Shown: positions 28,311 to 38,046, counted from the stretch's first letter. The stretch: DNA of 64,000 nucleotides from Lachnospiraceae bacterium A2 (GCA_000403315.2 KE159636.1:187062-251061), one strand, 5' to 3'. The notes: generated by a model from the sequence alone, not told the origin. Numbers and translations: made by a program.

Positions 28311-28658
28311 ATGAAAGTGACTATAGAAGAACTGGAGGCATATTTATTTGACAATTACAGTAATGGTGGCGTGGACCAAAGTTTATTTATGAAACTTGTA
28401 GAAGAAATTGGCGAGGTTGCAGAAGTCCTGAATAAAAAAGCAGGCAGAAAATTTTCTGCCGATGAAGATTTACGAATTCAACTAGGCAATGAACTGGCAG
28501 ATGTTATACATTACGCTGTTTCCATAGCTGCATTGAATGGCCTTGATATGAATGAATTCATTATTGAAAAGGATAAAGCAGCTTCTGTAAAATACAATCA
28601 TAGAACGAATTTGGAACAGTTCGTTGTTGATAAGAGAAATAGAGATTCAAACAACTAA
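28311..28658 (+). CDS. MazG-like nucleotide pyrophosphohydrolase
   Basis: A 115-residue single-domain MazG-type protein. The metal-binding helices are visible as KLVEEIGEVAEVL (ExxE, about 28-40) and ELADVIHYAVSIA (ExxD, about 63-75). Such proteins hydrolyse non-canonical or excess NTPs. Start behind GAAAGGGAAACTTCATT. Its codon usage is more AT-rich than bioB/bioD, suggesting separate origin. Confidence 0.85.
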   Translation: MKVTIEELEAYLFDNYSNGGVDQSLFMKLVEEIGEVAEVLNKKAGRKFSADEDLRIQLGNELADVIHYAVSIAALNGLDMNEFIIEKDKAASVKYNHRTNLEQFVVDKRNRDSNN

Positions 28659-28742
28659 CATCCCATTTGTTGGGTTAATGTCCACAGGGGTAGCGAGCAT
28701 CGGATTGTGTCAGCCACAATCTAAAAATAAAATAGCGGGAAA

Positions 28743-29006
28743 TATGGTATAATATATTGATATTATACCGCCCGGAGCGAAGCGGAGTGGCATAAACAAC
28801 CATAGCTTATCACGAAGTGATTATGGTATAATATATTGATATTATACCGCCCGGAGCGAAGCGGAGTGGCATAAACAACCATAGCTTATCACGAAGTGAT
28901 TATGGTATAATATATTGATATTATACCGCCCGGAGCGAAGCGGAGTGGCATAGGCAACCATAGCTTATCACGAAGTGATTATGGTATAATATATTGATAT
29001 TATACT
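28743..29006 (+). repeat. Three 79-bp tandem repeats plus a partial fourth, each with an extended -10 motif
   Basis: Units begin at 28743, 28822 and 28901 and a partial unit at 28980, exactly 79 bp apart and nearly identical (one AA to GG change in the third). Each opens with TGGTATAAT, an extended -10 box, inside a perfect palindrome GGTATAATAT-ATTG-ATATTATACC. Each also carries GGAGCGAAGCGGAG and the hairpin ATCACGAAGTGAT. The array ends 42 bp before the amidohydrolase start. The 389-bp gap 28659-29047 holds only this array. It could provide several promoters or an mRNA leader with repeated hairpins. Confidence 0.85.
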
Positions 29007-29047
29007 GCCATAGGCTGGTCCAGTGCCAGCGCAGGAGGAGGGAAAAC

Positions 29048-30220
29048 ATGCAGCATACTATTTTACTGAAACAGGGAACCGTCCACGACGCCGTCCATAA
29101 AACCCCTTATGTGGCGGATATTCTGGTGGAACATGGAAAAATCACAGAGATAGGCCCCTTGCTGGATAGGGAGGGCGCCGAAGGCGTACAGGTCCTTGAC
29201 GTTTCCGGGCTTCAAGTATATCCTGGCTTTGTAGAAGCCCACTGCCACTTGGGGCTGGACGGTTCTGCCATTGGATTTGAAGGGGCAGATTACAATGAAA
29301 TGACAGATTCCATTACCCCGCAGCTATCTGCAGTGGATGGCCTGAACCCCCAGGATGAAAGCATCCGGCTGGCAATGGAGGGCGGCGTTACCTGCGTGGC
29401 GGCAGGGCCGGGCAGCTCTAATGTGCTGGGCGGGACATTTGCGGTATACAAAACGGTGGGGAAACGCATTGACGATATGGTAATTAAGGAGAAGGCAGCC
29501 ATGAAATGCGCTTTCGGCGAGAACCCGAAGCTTTGCTATAAGGAGAACAATATTTCTTCCCGTATGAGCACCGCTTCCCACCTGCGTGTGATGCTGTCGC
29601 GGGCAAAGGAATACCTTGCAAAAAAGGAAGCGGCAGGGGAGGATGTGCTCAAGCAGCCCGCCTACGACCCAAAACTGGAAGCATTAATCCCTGTTATTCA
29701 GGGGGAGCTTCCGCTGAAAGCCCATGCCCATCAGGCAAATGACATTTATACCGCCATCCGCATTGCTAAAGAATTCCAGACAGGGCTTGCCATCGACCAC
29801 TGTACGGATGGTTCCCTGATTGCCGATGATTTGGCAAAAGAGGGTTATCCTGTGGCTGTAGGACCGACCCTGACCCATGCGTCTAAATTTGAATTGAAAA
29901 ATAAAAGCTTTGAAACGCCGGGGGATTTGGCAAGGGCAGGATGCCAGGTGTCAATTATTACAGATTCCCCTGTCATCCCCCAGCAATATCTTGCACTGTG
30001 CGCTGGGCTTGCCGTAAAATCCGGCATGGATGAATTTGACGCCTTGCAGGCAATTACGTTAAACGCGGCAAAGCACATTGGCGTAGAGAACCGCGTGGGT
30101 TCCTTGGAAGTTGGGAAAGACGGGGATTTCGTCATTGCGGACGGCAACCCCATGGTTTCCGATACCCAGATAAAATACGTTCTGATAGACGGGCAGGTAA
30201 CATATTCTGCAGCCAGATAA
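29048..30220 (+). CDS. Amidohydrolase, imidazolonepropionase-like
   Basis: A 390-residue metal-dependent hydrolase (COG1228 type). The ATG at 29048 follows GCAGGAGGAGGGAAAAC. The N-terminal beta domain is followed by the metal motif VEAHCHLGLDG (about residues 62-72). Further metal residues lie in KAHAHQANDIYTAIRIA (about 222) and AIDHCTDG (about 246), and the final Asp in ITDSPVIPQQ (about 300). The C-terminus GSLEVGKDGDFVIADGNPM is typical. The substrate is unknown (cyclic amide or dipeptide-like). It stands alone between a tandem-repeat leader and a terminator. Confidence 0.9.
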   Translation: MQHTILLKQGTVHDAVHKTPYVADILVEHGKITEIGPLLDREGAEGVQVLDVSGLQVYPGFVEAHCHLGLDGSAIGFEGADYNEMTDSITPQLSAVDGLNPQDESIRLAMEGGVTCVAAGPGSSNVLGGTFAVYKTVGKRIDDMVIKEKAAMKCAFGENPKLCYKENNISSRMSTASHLRVMLSRAKEYLAKKEAAGEDVLKQPAYDPKLEALIPVIQGELPLKAHAHQANDIYTAIRIAKEFQTGLAIDHCTDGSLIADDLAKEGYPVAVGPTLTHASKFELKNKSFETPGDLARAGCQVSIITDSPVIPQQYLALCAGLAVKSGMDEFDALQAITLNAAKHIGVENRVGSLEVGKDGDFVIADGNPMVSDTQIKYVLIDGQVTYSAAR

Positions 30221-30254
30221 ACAAGATGTTGGGAGAGTTCTGATAAACGGAAGG

Positions 30255-30282
30255 AAAGCGCTGCCTTGCGGCAACGCTTTTT
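30255..30282 (+). terminator. Terminator after the amidohydrolase gene
   Basis: AAGCG...GCC-TTGC-GGC...CGCTT hairpin followed by five T, 35 bp after the stop codon. Confidence 0.8.
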
Positions 30283-30600
30283 GGGGGAGTAAATTTATGA
30301 AATGTTTCATGGGGTGCCACATCTTGGGCGGTGGCACCAATATATATAAAATAACTTTACAATAATGAAAGTTAAATTATTGTTAGTCGAAGCCAATGAC
30401 GGTGCGCGCTTGTTGTTGTCATCAACTTCATTTGATATAACGAGTATAAGATATAAATGTGTGCAAATTGTGGACAATTTCTAAAAGAAAGATAAAGAAT
30501 TCAAAAGAAATTATGAAGAAAAAGTAAAAAAATCGTTAGACGTAAAAAGCAGCAGAAATTGTCCCATAAATCGACAAAATTTTCATCATTTCTATAATAA

Positions 30601-30786
30601 TTTGAGTTTTCCTATTCTGCAATTTATAGTGCCAAAAGGTCTTGCTGCCTTTGGCTGCATAGACATCTTGCACAAAAAGCACACTGGAAAGCTAGCCTTA
30701 CAGAACGCTTTTATGTGCAAAGTGTTTTCATCACTTTGTGATGGAAACCTTTTAGCACTATGAATTACAAAATGGGAAAACTCAAA
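30601..30786. repeat. 186-bp long inverted-repeat element
   Basis: Terminal arms TTTGAGTTTTCC (30601-30612) and its exact complement (30775-30786) extend inward as imperfect pairs of about 38 bp, including ATTTATAGTGCCAAAAGG against CCTTTTAGCACTATGAAT. There is an internal CATCACTTTGTGATG hairpin. No coding capacity; it is MITE-like. The 641-bp gap 30221-30861 otherwise holds the amidohydrolase terminator, a GGTGCCAC/GTGGCACC hairpin at 30316-30340 and AT-rich sequence with no gene I can support. Confidence 0.65.
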
Positions 30787-30861
30787 TCATAATAATTCTT
30801 GCAAAGGGAAGGCAGGCAGGGTATAATATACAGATAAAATTTGAAGGAGGAGCCGGTATTT

Positions 30862-31971
30862 ATGGAAAAATCAAAAGTATATTTTACAACGTTCAAAACC
30901 TCTTTTACAGAGAACATCCCTGCTAAATTAAAACGCCTGGTTCAGGCTGCAGGAATTAAGGACATTGATTTTACAGATAAGTATGCAGCAATTAAAATTC
31001 ATTTTGGGGAGCTGGGCAACCTTGCGTTCCTGCGGCCCAATTATGCCAAGGCAGTGGTGGACGTGATAAAGGAACTGGGCGGGAAGGTTTTCCTGACAGA
31101 CTGCAATACCTTGTATGTTGGAAGCAGGAAGAATGCGTTAGACCATCTGGACACTGCGTATGAAAATGGGTTTACCCCCCTGTCCACCGGATGCCATGTG
31201 ATAATTGGGGATGGCCTGAAAGGCACCGACGAAGCGCTTGTGCCAGTGGAGGGGGAATATGTAAAAGAAGCGAAAATCGGCCAGGCGGTGATGGACGCAG
31301 ATATCATTATTTCCCTGAACCATTTTAAAGGCCATGAAATGGCTGGCTTTGGCGGCGCCCTGAAAAATATCGGGATGGGCTGCGGCTCCCGTGCCGGGAA
31401 AATGGAAATGCACAGCGAAGGGAAGCCCTATGTAAATCAGGAAAATTGCATTGGCTGCGGGATGTGCACAAAAGTCTGCGCCCATACCGGCATTACCGTA
31501 ACAGATAAGAAAGCTTCTATTAACCATGAGAATTGCGTGGGCTGCGGCCGCTGCATCGGGGTCTGCCCTAAAGATGCCGTAGAGCCCAGCTTTGGGGAGT
31601 CTGTTGATATCCTCAATTATAAAATGGCAGAATACAGCAAGGCAGTGCTGGACGGGCGTCCCCATTTCCACATTTCCATTGTCTGCGACGTGTCACCAAA
31701 CTGTGACTGCCATGCGGAAAACGATATCCCAATTATCCCGGATGTAGGCATGTTTGCATCCTTTGACCCGGTAGCGATAGACGTTGCCTGCGCCGATGCC
31801 TGCAACCGCCAGCCCATTATTGCCGGGAGCGTGCTCCATGAAAACAAAGGCCATGGGGAGGAAGGGGACCATTTCCACATCACACACCCGGATACCAACT
31901 GGAAATCCTGTGTGGAACATGCAGAAAAAATCGGCATAGGAAGCAGGGAATATGAACTGATAGAAATATAA
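30862..31971 (+). CDS. DUF362 protein with two 4Fe-4S ferredoxin motifs
   Basis: A 369-residue protein. The ATG at 30862 follows GAAGGAGGAGCCGGTATTT. The DUF362 domain covers about 40-185 (AAIKIHFGELGN, DADIIISLNHFKGHEMAGFG then GALKNIGMGC). The two cluster-binding motifs are CIGCGMCTKVC and CVGCGRCIGVCPKDA (about 192-230). The remaining C-terminal part completes DUF362 (FASFDPVAIDVACADAC). It is a probable electron-transfer or redox protein found widely in anaerobes; the exact partner is unknown. Confidence 0.9.
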   Translation: MEKSKVYFTTFKTSFTENIPAKLKRLVQAAGIKDIDFTDKYAAIKIHFGELGNLAFLRPNYAKAVVDVIKELGGKVFLTDCNTLYVGSRKNALDHLDTAYENGFTPLSTGCHVIIGDGLKGTDEALVPVEGEYVKEAKIGQAVMDADIIISLNHFKGHEMAGFGGALKNIGMGCGSRAGKMEMHSEGKPYVNQENCIGCGMCTKVCAHTGITVTDKKASINHENCVGCGRCIGVCPKDAVEPSFGESVDILNYKMAEYSKAVLDGRPHFHISIVCDVSPNCDCHAENDIPIIPDVGMFASFDPVAIDVACADACNRQPIIAGSVLHENKGHGEEGDHFHITHPDTNWKSCVEHAEKIGIGSREYELIEI

Positions 31972-32036
31972 AATTTTTGCCAAAATGTCTGGCGTGCCCA
32001 TGGACGGAAGCGCGCAGAAAAAGAAAGGTCTGCAGA

Positions 32037-33998
32037 ATGAAGGTAATCAAATATATATGGAAACTATTGGCGTTGTCCCTGTTTTGCTGGACAGTGGCAG
32101 GAGGGGCGGCGCTGGCAGAAGGGCCAAAGGAAACCCGCATTGTATTTACCCATGACCTCCATTCCCATTTGGAACCATTTTATCTGGAGGAAGATGGGGA
32201 AGGGAAAATGGTAGGCGGCGCCGCAAGGTTTATGGGCTATTTGGAGCAGCAGCGTGCGGAGCATGGAGATTTGCTGTATTTAGACGGCGGGGATTTTTCC
32301 ATGGGGACCCTGTACCAGACGGTGTACACAACACAGGCCGCGGAGCTGCGTATGTTAGGGTTCCTTGGGGCGGATGCTTCTACCTTTGGGAACCATGAAT
32401 TTGATTACCGCAGCGATGGCTTGGCAAAGATGCTGCAGGCAGCACAGGACAGCAAGGATGATGTCCCTCCCCTGACAGTCTGCAATATTGACTGGGAATC
32501 CACCCTGGAAGGGGAGCAGGCAGAGGAAGGGGCATTGCTGAAAGAAGCTTTTGAAGCTTATGGGGTAAAACCCTACCTGATGCTGGAAAAAGGCGGCGTT
32601 AAAATTGCAGTCATTGGGGTATTCGGCAAGGACGCCCTGGCTTGCGCCCCTACCTGCGCCTTGTCCTTCCAGGACCCGGCAGAAGCCGTAAAAGAAACGG
32701 TAGCCGCCATCCGGGAGCAGGAACAGGCGGACATGATTGTATGCATTTCCCATGGCGGGACATGGGCGGATGAAAAGAAATCAGAGGATGAACTGCTGGC
32801 AAAAGAAGTGCCGGAACTGGATTTGATTGTCAGCGGCCATACCCACAGCATTTTGGAGGAACCTATCATCCATGGGGATACAGCCATTGTTTCCACTGGG
32901 GAATACGGCGCCCGGGTAGGGAGCCTTCGGATGGTGCAGAAAGAGGACGGCCGGTGGAGCCTTGAGGATTACCAGCTTACGCTGCTGGACGGGTCTTACA
33001 AGGAAGACCAGAAAGCGGCAGAGAAAATAAAAGAATTGGGCCTTACCATAGATAAAGATTACCTGGCCCAGTTCGGCTTTACAAGGGACCAGGTCCTTGC
33101 CCATAATCCCTGGGAATTTACGGCCATCAATGGGTTAGGGGAGAAACTGCAGGAGGAGCCGCTTGGAAACCTGCTGGCGGATTCCTATTTGTATGCGGTG
33201 AACACAGCCGGGGACAGGGAGGAAGAACCGGCCGCCGTTGCGGTAGTGCCAAGCGGGTGCATACGGGATACCTTCCATCAGGGAAAGGACATTACAGTGG
33301 CAGACGCTTTTCAGGTGCTTTCGCTGGGCATAGGCCCGGACGGCGTGCCCGGATACCCGCTGGTAAGCGTATATTTTACAGGGAAGGAATTAAAGACCAT
33401 AGCCGAGGTGGACGCTTCCATTTCCCCCATTATGACAACTGCCCAGCTTTATGTAGGCGGCCTTGCATATACTGCAAATACCAAACGGATGATTTTAAAT
33501 AAAGTGACGGATGTGAATTTGCAGGACAGGGAAGGGAATCTGGAGGAACTGGAGGACGATAAGCTGTACCGTTTGGTGGCCGACCTTTACAGCGGCCAGA
33601 TGATGGGGGCAGTTTCGGAGCAGTCTTATGGGATTCTCTCCCTTGTGCCCAAGGACGCGGAAGGGAATGAGATACCCATTGAAAATCTGGAAGACCATAT
33701 TATCTATGTGGATGGGCAGGAATTGAAGGCTTGGGCCTGTCTGGCAAAGTACCTTGATTCTTTTGGGGAAAAGGGTGCAGAACTCCCAGAGATACCAGAA
33801 TATTACAGCAAATCCCATGGACGCAAAAATATCAAGGAAGACGGCAGCCTTGGGGCAGTTATGAAAAACCCTAACCGGATTGCAGTGGCTATTTTCAGCA
33901 TTGGGGCAGGCGTTCTCGCCCTGCTGGTCCTTATCATTGTGCTGGTGGTGAGGTTTATCCGGAAACGGAGAAGAAAGAACAGAGATTTATATTTATAG
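32037..33998 (+). CDS. Membrane-anchored 5'-nucleotidase / UshA-like metallophosphoesterase
   Basis: 653 residues from the ATG at 32037 (AAAGAAAGG upstream). A signal peptide (about 1-27) leads into a calcineurin-like phosphoesterase domain with the metal motifs THDLHSH, DGGDFSMG, FGNHEFDY, ISHGG and VSGHTHS. The 5_nucleotid_C domain follows (about 355-560: GNLLADSYLYAV, VPSGCIRDTF). A C-terminal membrane helix (about 615-640) followed by RKRRRKNR anchors it with the enzyme outside. It probably salvages nucleosides from extracellular nucleotides. Confidence 0.92.
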   Translation: MKVIKYIWKLLALSLFCWTVAGGAALAEGPKETRIVFTHDLHSHLEPFYLEEDGEGKMVGGAARFMGYLEQQRAEHGDLLYLDGGDFSMGTLYQTVYTTQAAELRMLGFLGADASTFGNHEFDYRSDGLAKMLQAAQDSKDDVPPLTVCNIDWESTLEGEQAEEGALLKEAFEAYGVKPYLMLEKGGVKIAVIGVFGKDALACAPTCALSFQDPAEAVKETVAAIREQEQADMIVCISHGGTWADEKKSEDELLAKEVPELDLIVSGHTHSILEEPIIHGDTAIVSTGEYGARVGSLRMVQKEDGRWSLEDYQLTLLDGSYKEDQKAAEKIKELGLTIDKDYLAQFGFTRDQVLAHNPWEFTAINGLGEKLQEEPLGNLLADSYLYAVNTAGDREEEPAAVAVVPSGCIRDTFHQGKDITVADAFQVLSLGIGPDGVPGYPLVSVYFTGKELKTIAEVDASISPIMTTAQLYVGGLAYTANTKRMILNKVTDVNLQDREGNLEELEDDKLYRLVADLYSGQMMGAVSEQSYGILSLVPKDAEGNEIPIENLEDHIIYVDGQELKAWACLAKYLDSFGEKGAELPEIPEYYSKSHGRKNIKEDGSLGAVMKNPNRIAVAIFSIGAGVLALLVLIIVLVVRFIRKRRRKNRDLYL

Positions 33999-34217
33999 TG
34001 GAAAATATGGTGCGCAGGAAGGGTTTGCGGGATAGGCTCCCCGTTCCCTGACTGTAAACCGGAGTAATAAAAGCAAACCAAACCATAAGGGGAACCCTGA
34101 AAGGAATGGTGCAGCAGAAGCAGAGAAATATGGGGCTGTTCCATTTGGGATTTTTCCTGGGTGGGACAGCCCTTAATGGTGCTGCGTTTGGAAAAAGCGA
34201 AAGGAATAGATATATTT

Positions 34218-35282
34218 ATGGAAGAAACCATTGCATTAATAGACAAATTGGAGGCAGAATCCCGCCTTTCAAGGGCGGAATGGATTGCCTTAATCGAAGG
34301 CCGCAGCCCCAATGCGGCAGAATACCTTTTCCAAAAAGCAAGAAAATGGCAGCAGCGCTATTTTGGCAGGCAAATATATGCCAGGGGGCTGATTGAATTT
34401 ACCAATTACTGCAAAAATGACTGTTATTACTGCGGAATCCGGAGAAGTAACCGGAGCGCCCAGCGGTACCGCCTGACAAAAGAAGAAATTTTGGAGTGCT
34501 GCCACACTGGTTATGGGCTGGGGTTCCGTACCTTTGTGCTGCAAGGCGGGGAGGATGGATGGTTTTCCCAGGAAGCCCTGGAGGAAATTGTCCACGCCAT
34601 CAAAAGCAAGTATCCAGACTGCGCCATTACCCTTTCCCTTGGGGAACGTTCCTATGAAAGCTACCTTGGGCTGTTCCGGGCAGGGGCGGACCGGTACCTG
34701 CTCCGCCACGAAACTGCGGACGCCAGCCATTACCGCAGCCTGCACCCGCCGGAGCTTACCTTGGGAAACAGGAAACAATGCCTGTACTGGCTGAAAGAAA
34801 TCGGCTACCAGACAGGCACTGGGTTTATGGTGGGCAGCCCCGGGCAGACAGCGGCACATTTGGCAGAGGATCTGATGTTCCTCCGGGAATTGGAGCCGCA
34901 AATGGCAGGCATCGGCCCATTTGTCCCCCACCATGAAACGCCTTTTGCCGGGGAGCCAGGAGGGACGGTGGAACTGACGCTGTTTTTGCTGGGCCTTTTG
35001 CGCCTGATGCTGCCCAGCCTTCTGCTGCCTGCCACCACTGCCCTTGGGACGATTGACCCGATGGGGCGGGAAAAAGGCATTTTGGCTGGGGCAAATGTAG
35101 TGATGCCCAACCTTTCCCCCACTTCCGTGCGGAAGAAATATGAGCTGTACGACAACAAAATCTGCACCGGGGATGAAGCGGCGGAATGCTGGGCCTGCCT
35201 AAACCGCAGGATGGAGAAGATTGGGTATGAACTGGCAGTTAGCCGCGGGGACTTTCCGGATGCCCCAGCCCGGAAGCAGTAA
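34218..35282 (+). CDS. hydE: [FeFe]-hydrogenase maturation radical SAM protein HydE
   Basis: About 354 residues from the ATG at 34218 (AAAGGAATAGATATATTT upstream; an in-frame start at 34161 is weaker). The radical SAM motif is CKNDCYYCG (about residues 51-59), followed by FVLQGGEDGWFS, LSLGERSYESYL, RHETADASHYRSLHP and GSPGQT, all HydE hallmarks. HydE helps build the H-cluster dithiolate ligand. Upstream, a GGGCTGT/ACAGCCC hairpin lies at 34135-34174. It is followed by hydG; hydF and the hydrogenase itself are not in the window. Confidence 0.95.
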   Translation: MEETIALIDKLEAESRLSRAEWIALIEGRSPNAAEYLFQKARKWQQRYFGRQIYARGLIEFTNYCKNDCYYCGIRRSNRSAQRYRLTKEEILECCHTGYGLGFRTFVLQGGEDGWFSQEALEEIVHAIKSKYPDCAITLSLGERSYESYLGLFRAGADRYLLRHETADASHYRSLHPPELTLGNRKQCLYWLKEIGYQTGTGFMVGSPGQTAAHLAEDLMFLRELEPQMAGIGPFVPHHETPFAGEPGGTVELTLFLLGLLRLMLPSLLLPATTALGTIDPMGREKGILAGANVVMPNLSPTSVRKKYELYDNKICTGDEAAECWACLNRRMEKIGYELAVSRGDFPDAPARKQ

Positions 35283-35335
35283 TATCTAAGCTGGAAAAAA
35301 GTAACAGGAAGATTTTCTTATAAGGAGGATGTGCC

Positions 35336-36754
35336 ATGTATAACGTAATGTCGCCAAAGGCGGAAGAATTTATCAGCCATGAGGAGATTTTAGAATCTTT
35401 GGCTTATGCAGAAGCCAACAAAATGAACCGGGAACTGATTGACAGGATTCTGGAGAAGGCAAGGGAACGGAAAGGCCTTTCCCACCGGGAAGCCGCTGTC
35501 CTGTTAGACTGTGGGCTGGAGGACAAGAACCAAGAAATCTATGAGCTTGCCCAGCAGATAAAAAAGGATTTCTACGGGAACCGCATTGTCATGTTTGCCC
35601 CCCTGTACCTGTCCAACTACTGCATTAATGGCTGCGAATATTGCCCTTACCACCTGAAAAATAAGCATATTGCCAGAAAAAAACTGACCCAGGAGGAAAT
35701 AGTAAAAGAGGTTATGGCGCTGCAGGATATGGGGCACAAACGGCTGGCGCTGGAAGCAGGGGAAGACCCGGTGAACAACCCTATCGAATATATTTTGGAA
35801 TGCATCCATACTATTTATGGCATTAAGCATAAAAATGGGGCAATCCGCCGTGTCAATGTCAATATTGCCGCAACTACAGTGGAAAATTACCAGAAATTAA
35901 AAGATGCAGGGATCGGCACCTATATCTTATTTCAGGAAACCTACCACAAGGAATCCTATGAAAAACTCCATCCCACGGGGCCAAAACACGATTATGCCTA
36001 CCACACAGAAGCCATGGACAGGGCGATGGACGGCGGGATTGACGACGTTGGCCTTGGGGTTCTGTTCGGCCTGAACAATTACCGCTATGATTTTACCGGG
36101 ATCCTGATGCATGCGGAGCATTTGGAAAGCTATAAGGGCGTAGGCCCCCATACCATCAGCGTGCCAAGGCTGCGCAGGGCAGACGACATTGACCCGGATG
36201 TATTTGACAATGGGATTTCTGACGAAATTTTTGCAAAAATTGTGGCATGTATCCGGATCGCCGTGCCCTATACCGGGATGATTGTGTCCACACGGGAAAG
36301 CAAGGCCTGCCGGGAGAAAGTCCTCCACCTTGGCATTTCCCAGATTAGCGGCGCATCCCGCACCAGCGTAGGCGGTTACGCAGAGGAAGAACCAGAGGAA
36401 GAAAATTCTGCCCAGTTTGACGTCAGCGACAACCGCACGTTGGATGAGGTTGTCCGCTGGCTGATGGAAATGGGCTATGTGCCCAGCTTCTGTACCGCCT
36501 GTTACCGGGAAGGCCGGACTGGCGACCGCTTTATGACGCTCTTAAAAAGCGGCCAGATCGTCAACTGCTGCCATCCCAATGCACTGATGACCCTGAAAGA
36601 ATATTTGGAGGATTATGCTTCCGAAGAAACAAAGGCTATTGGGGAAAAACTGATTGAGGGGGAACTGGATGTGATTACCAACCCGAAAGTCAAGGAAAAA
36701 GTAATGGATTACCTGGCAAATATCCACAATGGGAAACGGGATTTCCGGTTCTGA
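35336..36754 (+). CDS. hydG: [FeFe]-hydrogenase maturase HydG (tyrosine lyase)
   Basis: A 472-residue radical SAM enzyme that cleaves tyrosine to supply CO and cyanide for the H-cluster. The core motif is CINGCEYC (about residues 96-103). The auxiliary-cluster motif is CTACYREGRTGDRFM, with a further Cys pair about 22 residues on (VNCC), which separates HydG from ThiH. Start behind AAGGAGGATGTGCC, 53 bp after hydE. Confidence 0.97.
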   Translation: MYNVMSPKAEEFISHEEILESLAYAEANKMNRELIDRILEKARERKGLSHREAAVLLDCGLEDKNQEIYELAQQIKKDFYGNRIVMFAPLYLSNYCINGCEYCPYHLKNKHIARKKLTQEEIVKEVMALQDMGHKRLALEAGEDPVNNPIEYILECIHTIYGIKHKNGAIRRVNVNIAATTVENYQKLKDAGIGTYILFQETYHKESYEKLHPTGPKHDYAYHTEAMDRAMDGGIDDVGLGVLFGLNNYRYDFTGILMHAEHLESYKGVGPHTISVPRLRRADDIDPDVFDNGISDEIFAKIVACIRIAVPYTGMIVSTRESKACREKVLHLGISQISGASRTSVGGYAEEEPEEENSAQFDVSDNRTLDEVVRWLMEMGYVPSFCTACYREGRTGDRFMTLLKSGQIVNCCHPNALMTLKEYLEDYASEETKAIGEKLIEGELDVITNPKVKEKVMDYLANIHNGKRDFRF

Positions 36755-36953
36755 CAGGCTTCACCCACAAAATCTGCAGAAAGCTCTCCCCGGACAGCGG
36801 CATGTGAACGGTAACCGAAAAAATTTCCAGTGGTTCCAAAGGCCGGATTTTCCTTGCAACTGTAAGGTAATTCTGTTAAAATTGACTGGGGCGTGTTTGG
36901 AATGTTTTTTGGCAGATACCAAACGCGCCCTAAGCAAGACAGGGGAATGGAAT

Positions 36954-38030
36954 ATGAGCGTACAGGATAAAATAGAACATGTATTAAAATGCATACACCT
37001 GCTGTTTTCCAAAAGCCAGCCTTACGGGGACAGCAATACAAAGATTATTGTGGATAAAAAAGCCGTTTTTGAACTGCTGGAACAGTTAAACCTTGCAGTT
37101 TATGAGGCTATGGACCATTATGAGGTTACCACCCGTAAGCATGAGATTGCAGAGCGGCGCTGCGAGAAACGGGGCGAGGAAATCATCCAGAAGGCCAGCA
37201 AGCACGCGGACGACATCTATGCCGCTTCCATTATGTATACCGACGATGCCATCAACCGGATTTGCTATATTATGGATGACGCCCATCAGGCTGTCCAAAA
37301 TATTTTCCGTAAGATGAACGTAGAGATGGAAAACCAGCGGGACCGGGTCAAGCGGAACCAACTGGAGCTTACAGGCCAGCTTAGGGACTTTGCAGATACG
37401 GATAAATACGTGAAGCTGATACAAGAGGTCAATAAGCAGTTGGAAAAAGAGCACCGCCTTCAGACAGAGGGGAAAAAAGAGAAACGGATCCCCAACGAAG
37501 GCAAATCCTATTCTGCCATCAAGCCTGAAATAAAAATCAATCAGGCTTATTTCCAGCGCACTGGGAAAAACTATGATGAGGAACAGGAGGATTCTGCCAG
37601 AAGGGATGAAGCAGCCGAAAGCCTTGCAAGGGTAACAGGCAAAGAATTTGCGGAAAACCTGCGCCGCAGGGCACAGAGGAGCCGGGAGAAAAAATTTGAG
37701 CTGGAGGACATGTCCCTGGAAAAGCCACAGATGCAGGAAACAGAGGAGGAAGCAAGGCTGGAGGAAATCCTGGCAAAAGCAGGGGCAGGCCTTGCCGCCA
37801 TGGTAGAAGCGGAACTGGCAGAACCCATGGTTTCCGCCCAGGCAGATATTCCGCCAGTTTCTGCGCTGGATGGGGAATTCCCCGACGAAGAAGCACGGAT
37901 TCCCAATCTGCCGCCGGAAATCCATGTGGATTTGGATGCAGAGTACTTTAAATGGAAGGAAGCGGAGGAAAAACCAGAGCCGGAGAAGAAGGAACGGAAG
38001 TTCCATTTTGGGCGGAAGCCTGAAAGATAA
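36954..38030 (+). CDS. Coiled-coil cytoplasmic protein, function unknown
   Basis: A 358-residue hydrophilic protein starting behind AGGGGAATGGAAT. Residues about 1-160 are helical with heptad-like charge patterns (HEIAERRCEKRGEEIIQKAS, KHADDIYAASIMYTDDAINR). They resemble DivIVA- or V-ATPase-H-like coiled coils. Residues 200-358 are acidic, low in complexity and Pro/Glu/Lys-rich. Lengthy coiled-coil proteins of this kind occur in Lachnospiraceae and may scaffold polar or division complexes. The family is not recognised. Confidence 0.7.
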   Translation: MSVQDKIEHVLKCIHLLFSKSQPYGDSNTKIIVDKKAVFELLEQLNLAVYEAMDHYEVTTRKHEIAERRCEKRGEEIIQKASKHADDIYAASIMYTDDAINRICYIMDDAHQAVQNIFRKMNVEMENQRDRVKRNQLELTGQLRDFADTDKYVKLIQEVNKQLEKEHRLQTEGKKEKRIPNEGKSYSAIKPEIKINQAYFQRTGKNYDEEQEDSARRDEAAESLARVTGKEFAENLRRRAQRSREKKFELEDMSLEKPQMQETEEEARLEEILAKAGAGLAAMVEAELAEPMVSAQADIPPVSALDGEFPDEEARIPNLPPEIHVDLDAEYFKWKEAEEKPEPEKKERKFHFGRKPER

Positions 38031-38046
38031 ATTTTTTTTGAATTGT

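Noticed and set aside
28743..29006. Possible CRISPR array
   Set aside because: The 79-bp units are directly joined with no unique spacers and contain promoter-like palindromes, so this is a tandem repeat, not CRISPR.
30396..30440. Short reading frame MTVRACCCHQLHLI with three Cys, like a cysteine leader peptide
   Set aside because: No clear ribosome site, no terminator/antiterminator pair after it, and the next gene starts over 400 bp away; probably chance.
34106..34217. Possible small gene or remnant (MVQQKQRNMGLFHLGFFLGG...) before hydE
   Set aside because: The start resembles small Lachnospiraceae membrane proteins, but the frame runs into hydE and loses any pattern; not enough support.
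36729..36953. In-frame N-terminal extension of the coiled-coil gene back to 36729
   Set aside because: The extension overlaps the hydG end and lacks a ribosome site; the ATG at 36954 has AGGGGAATGGAAT upstream.
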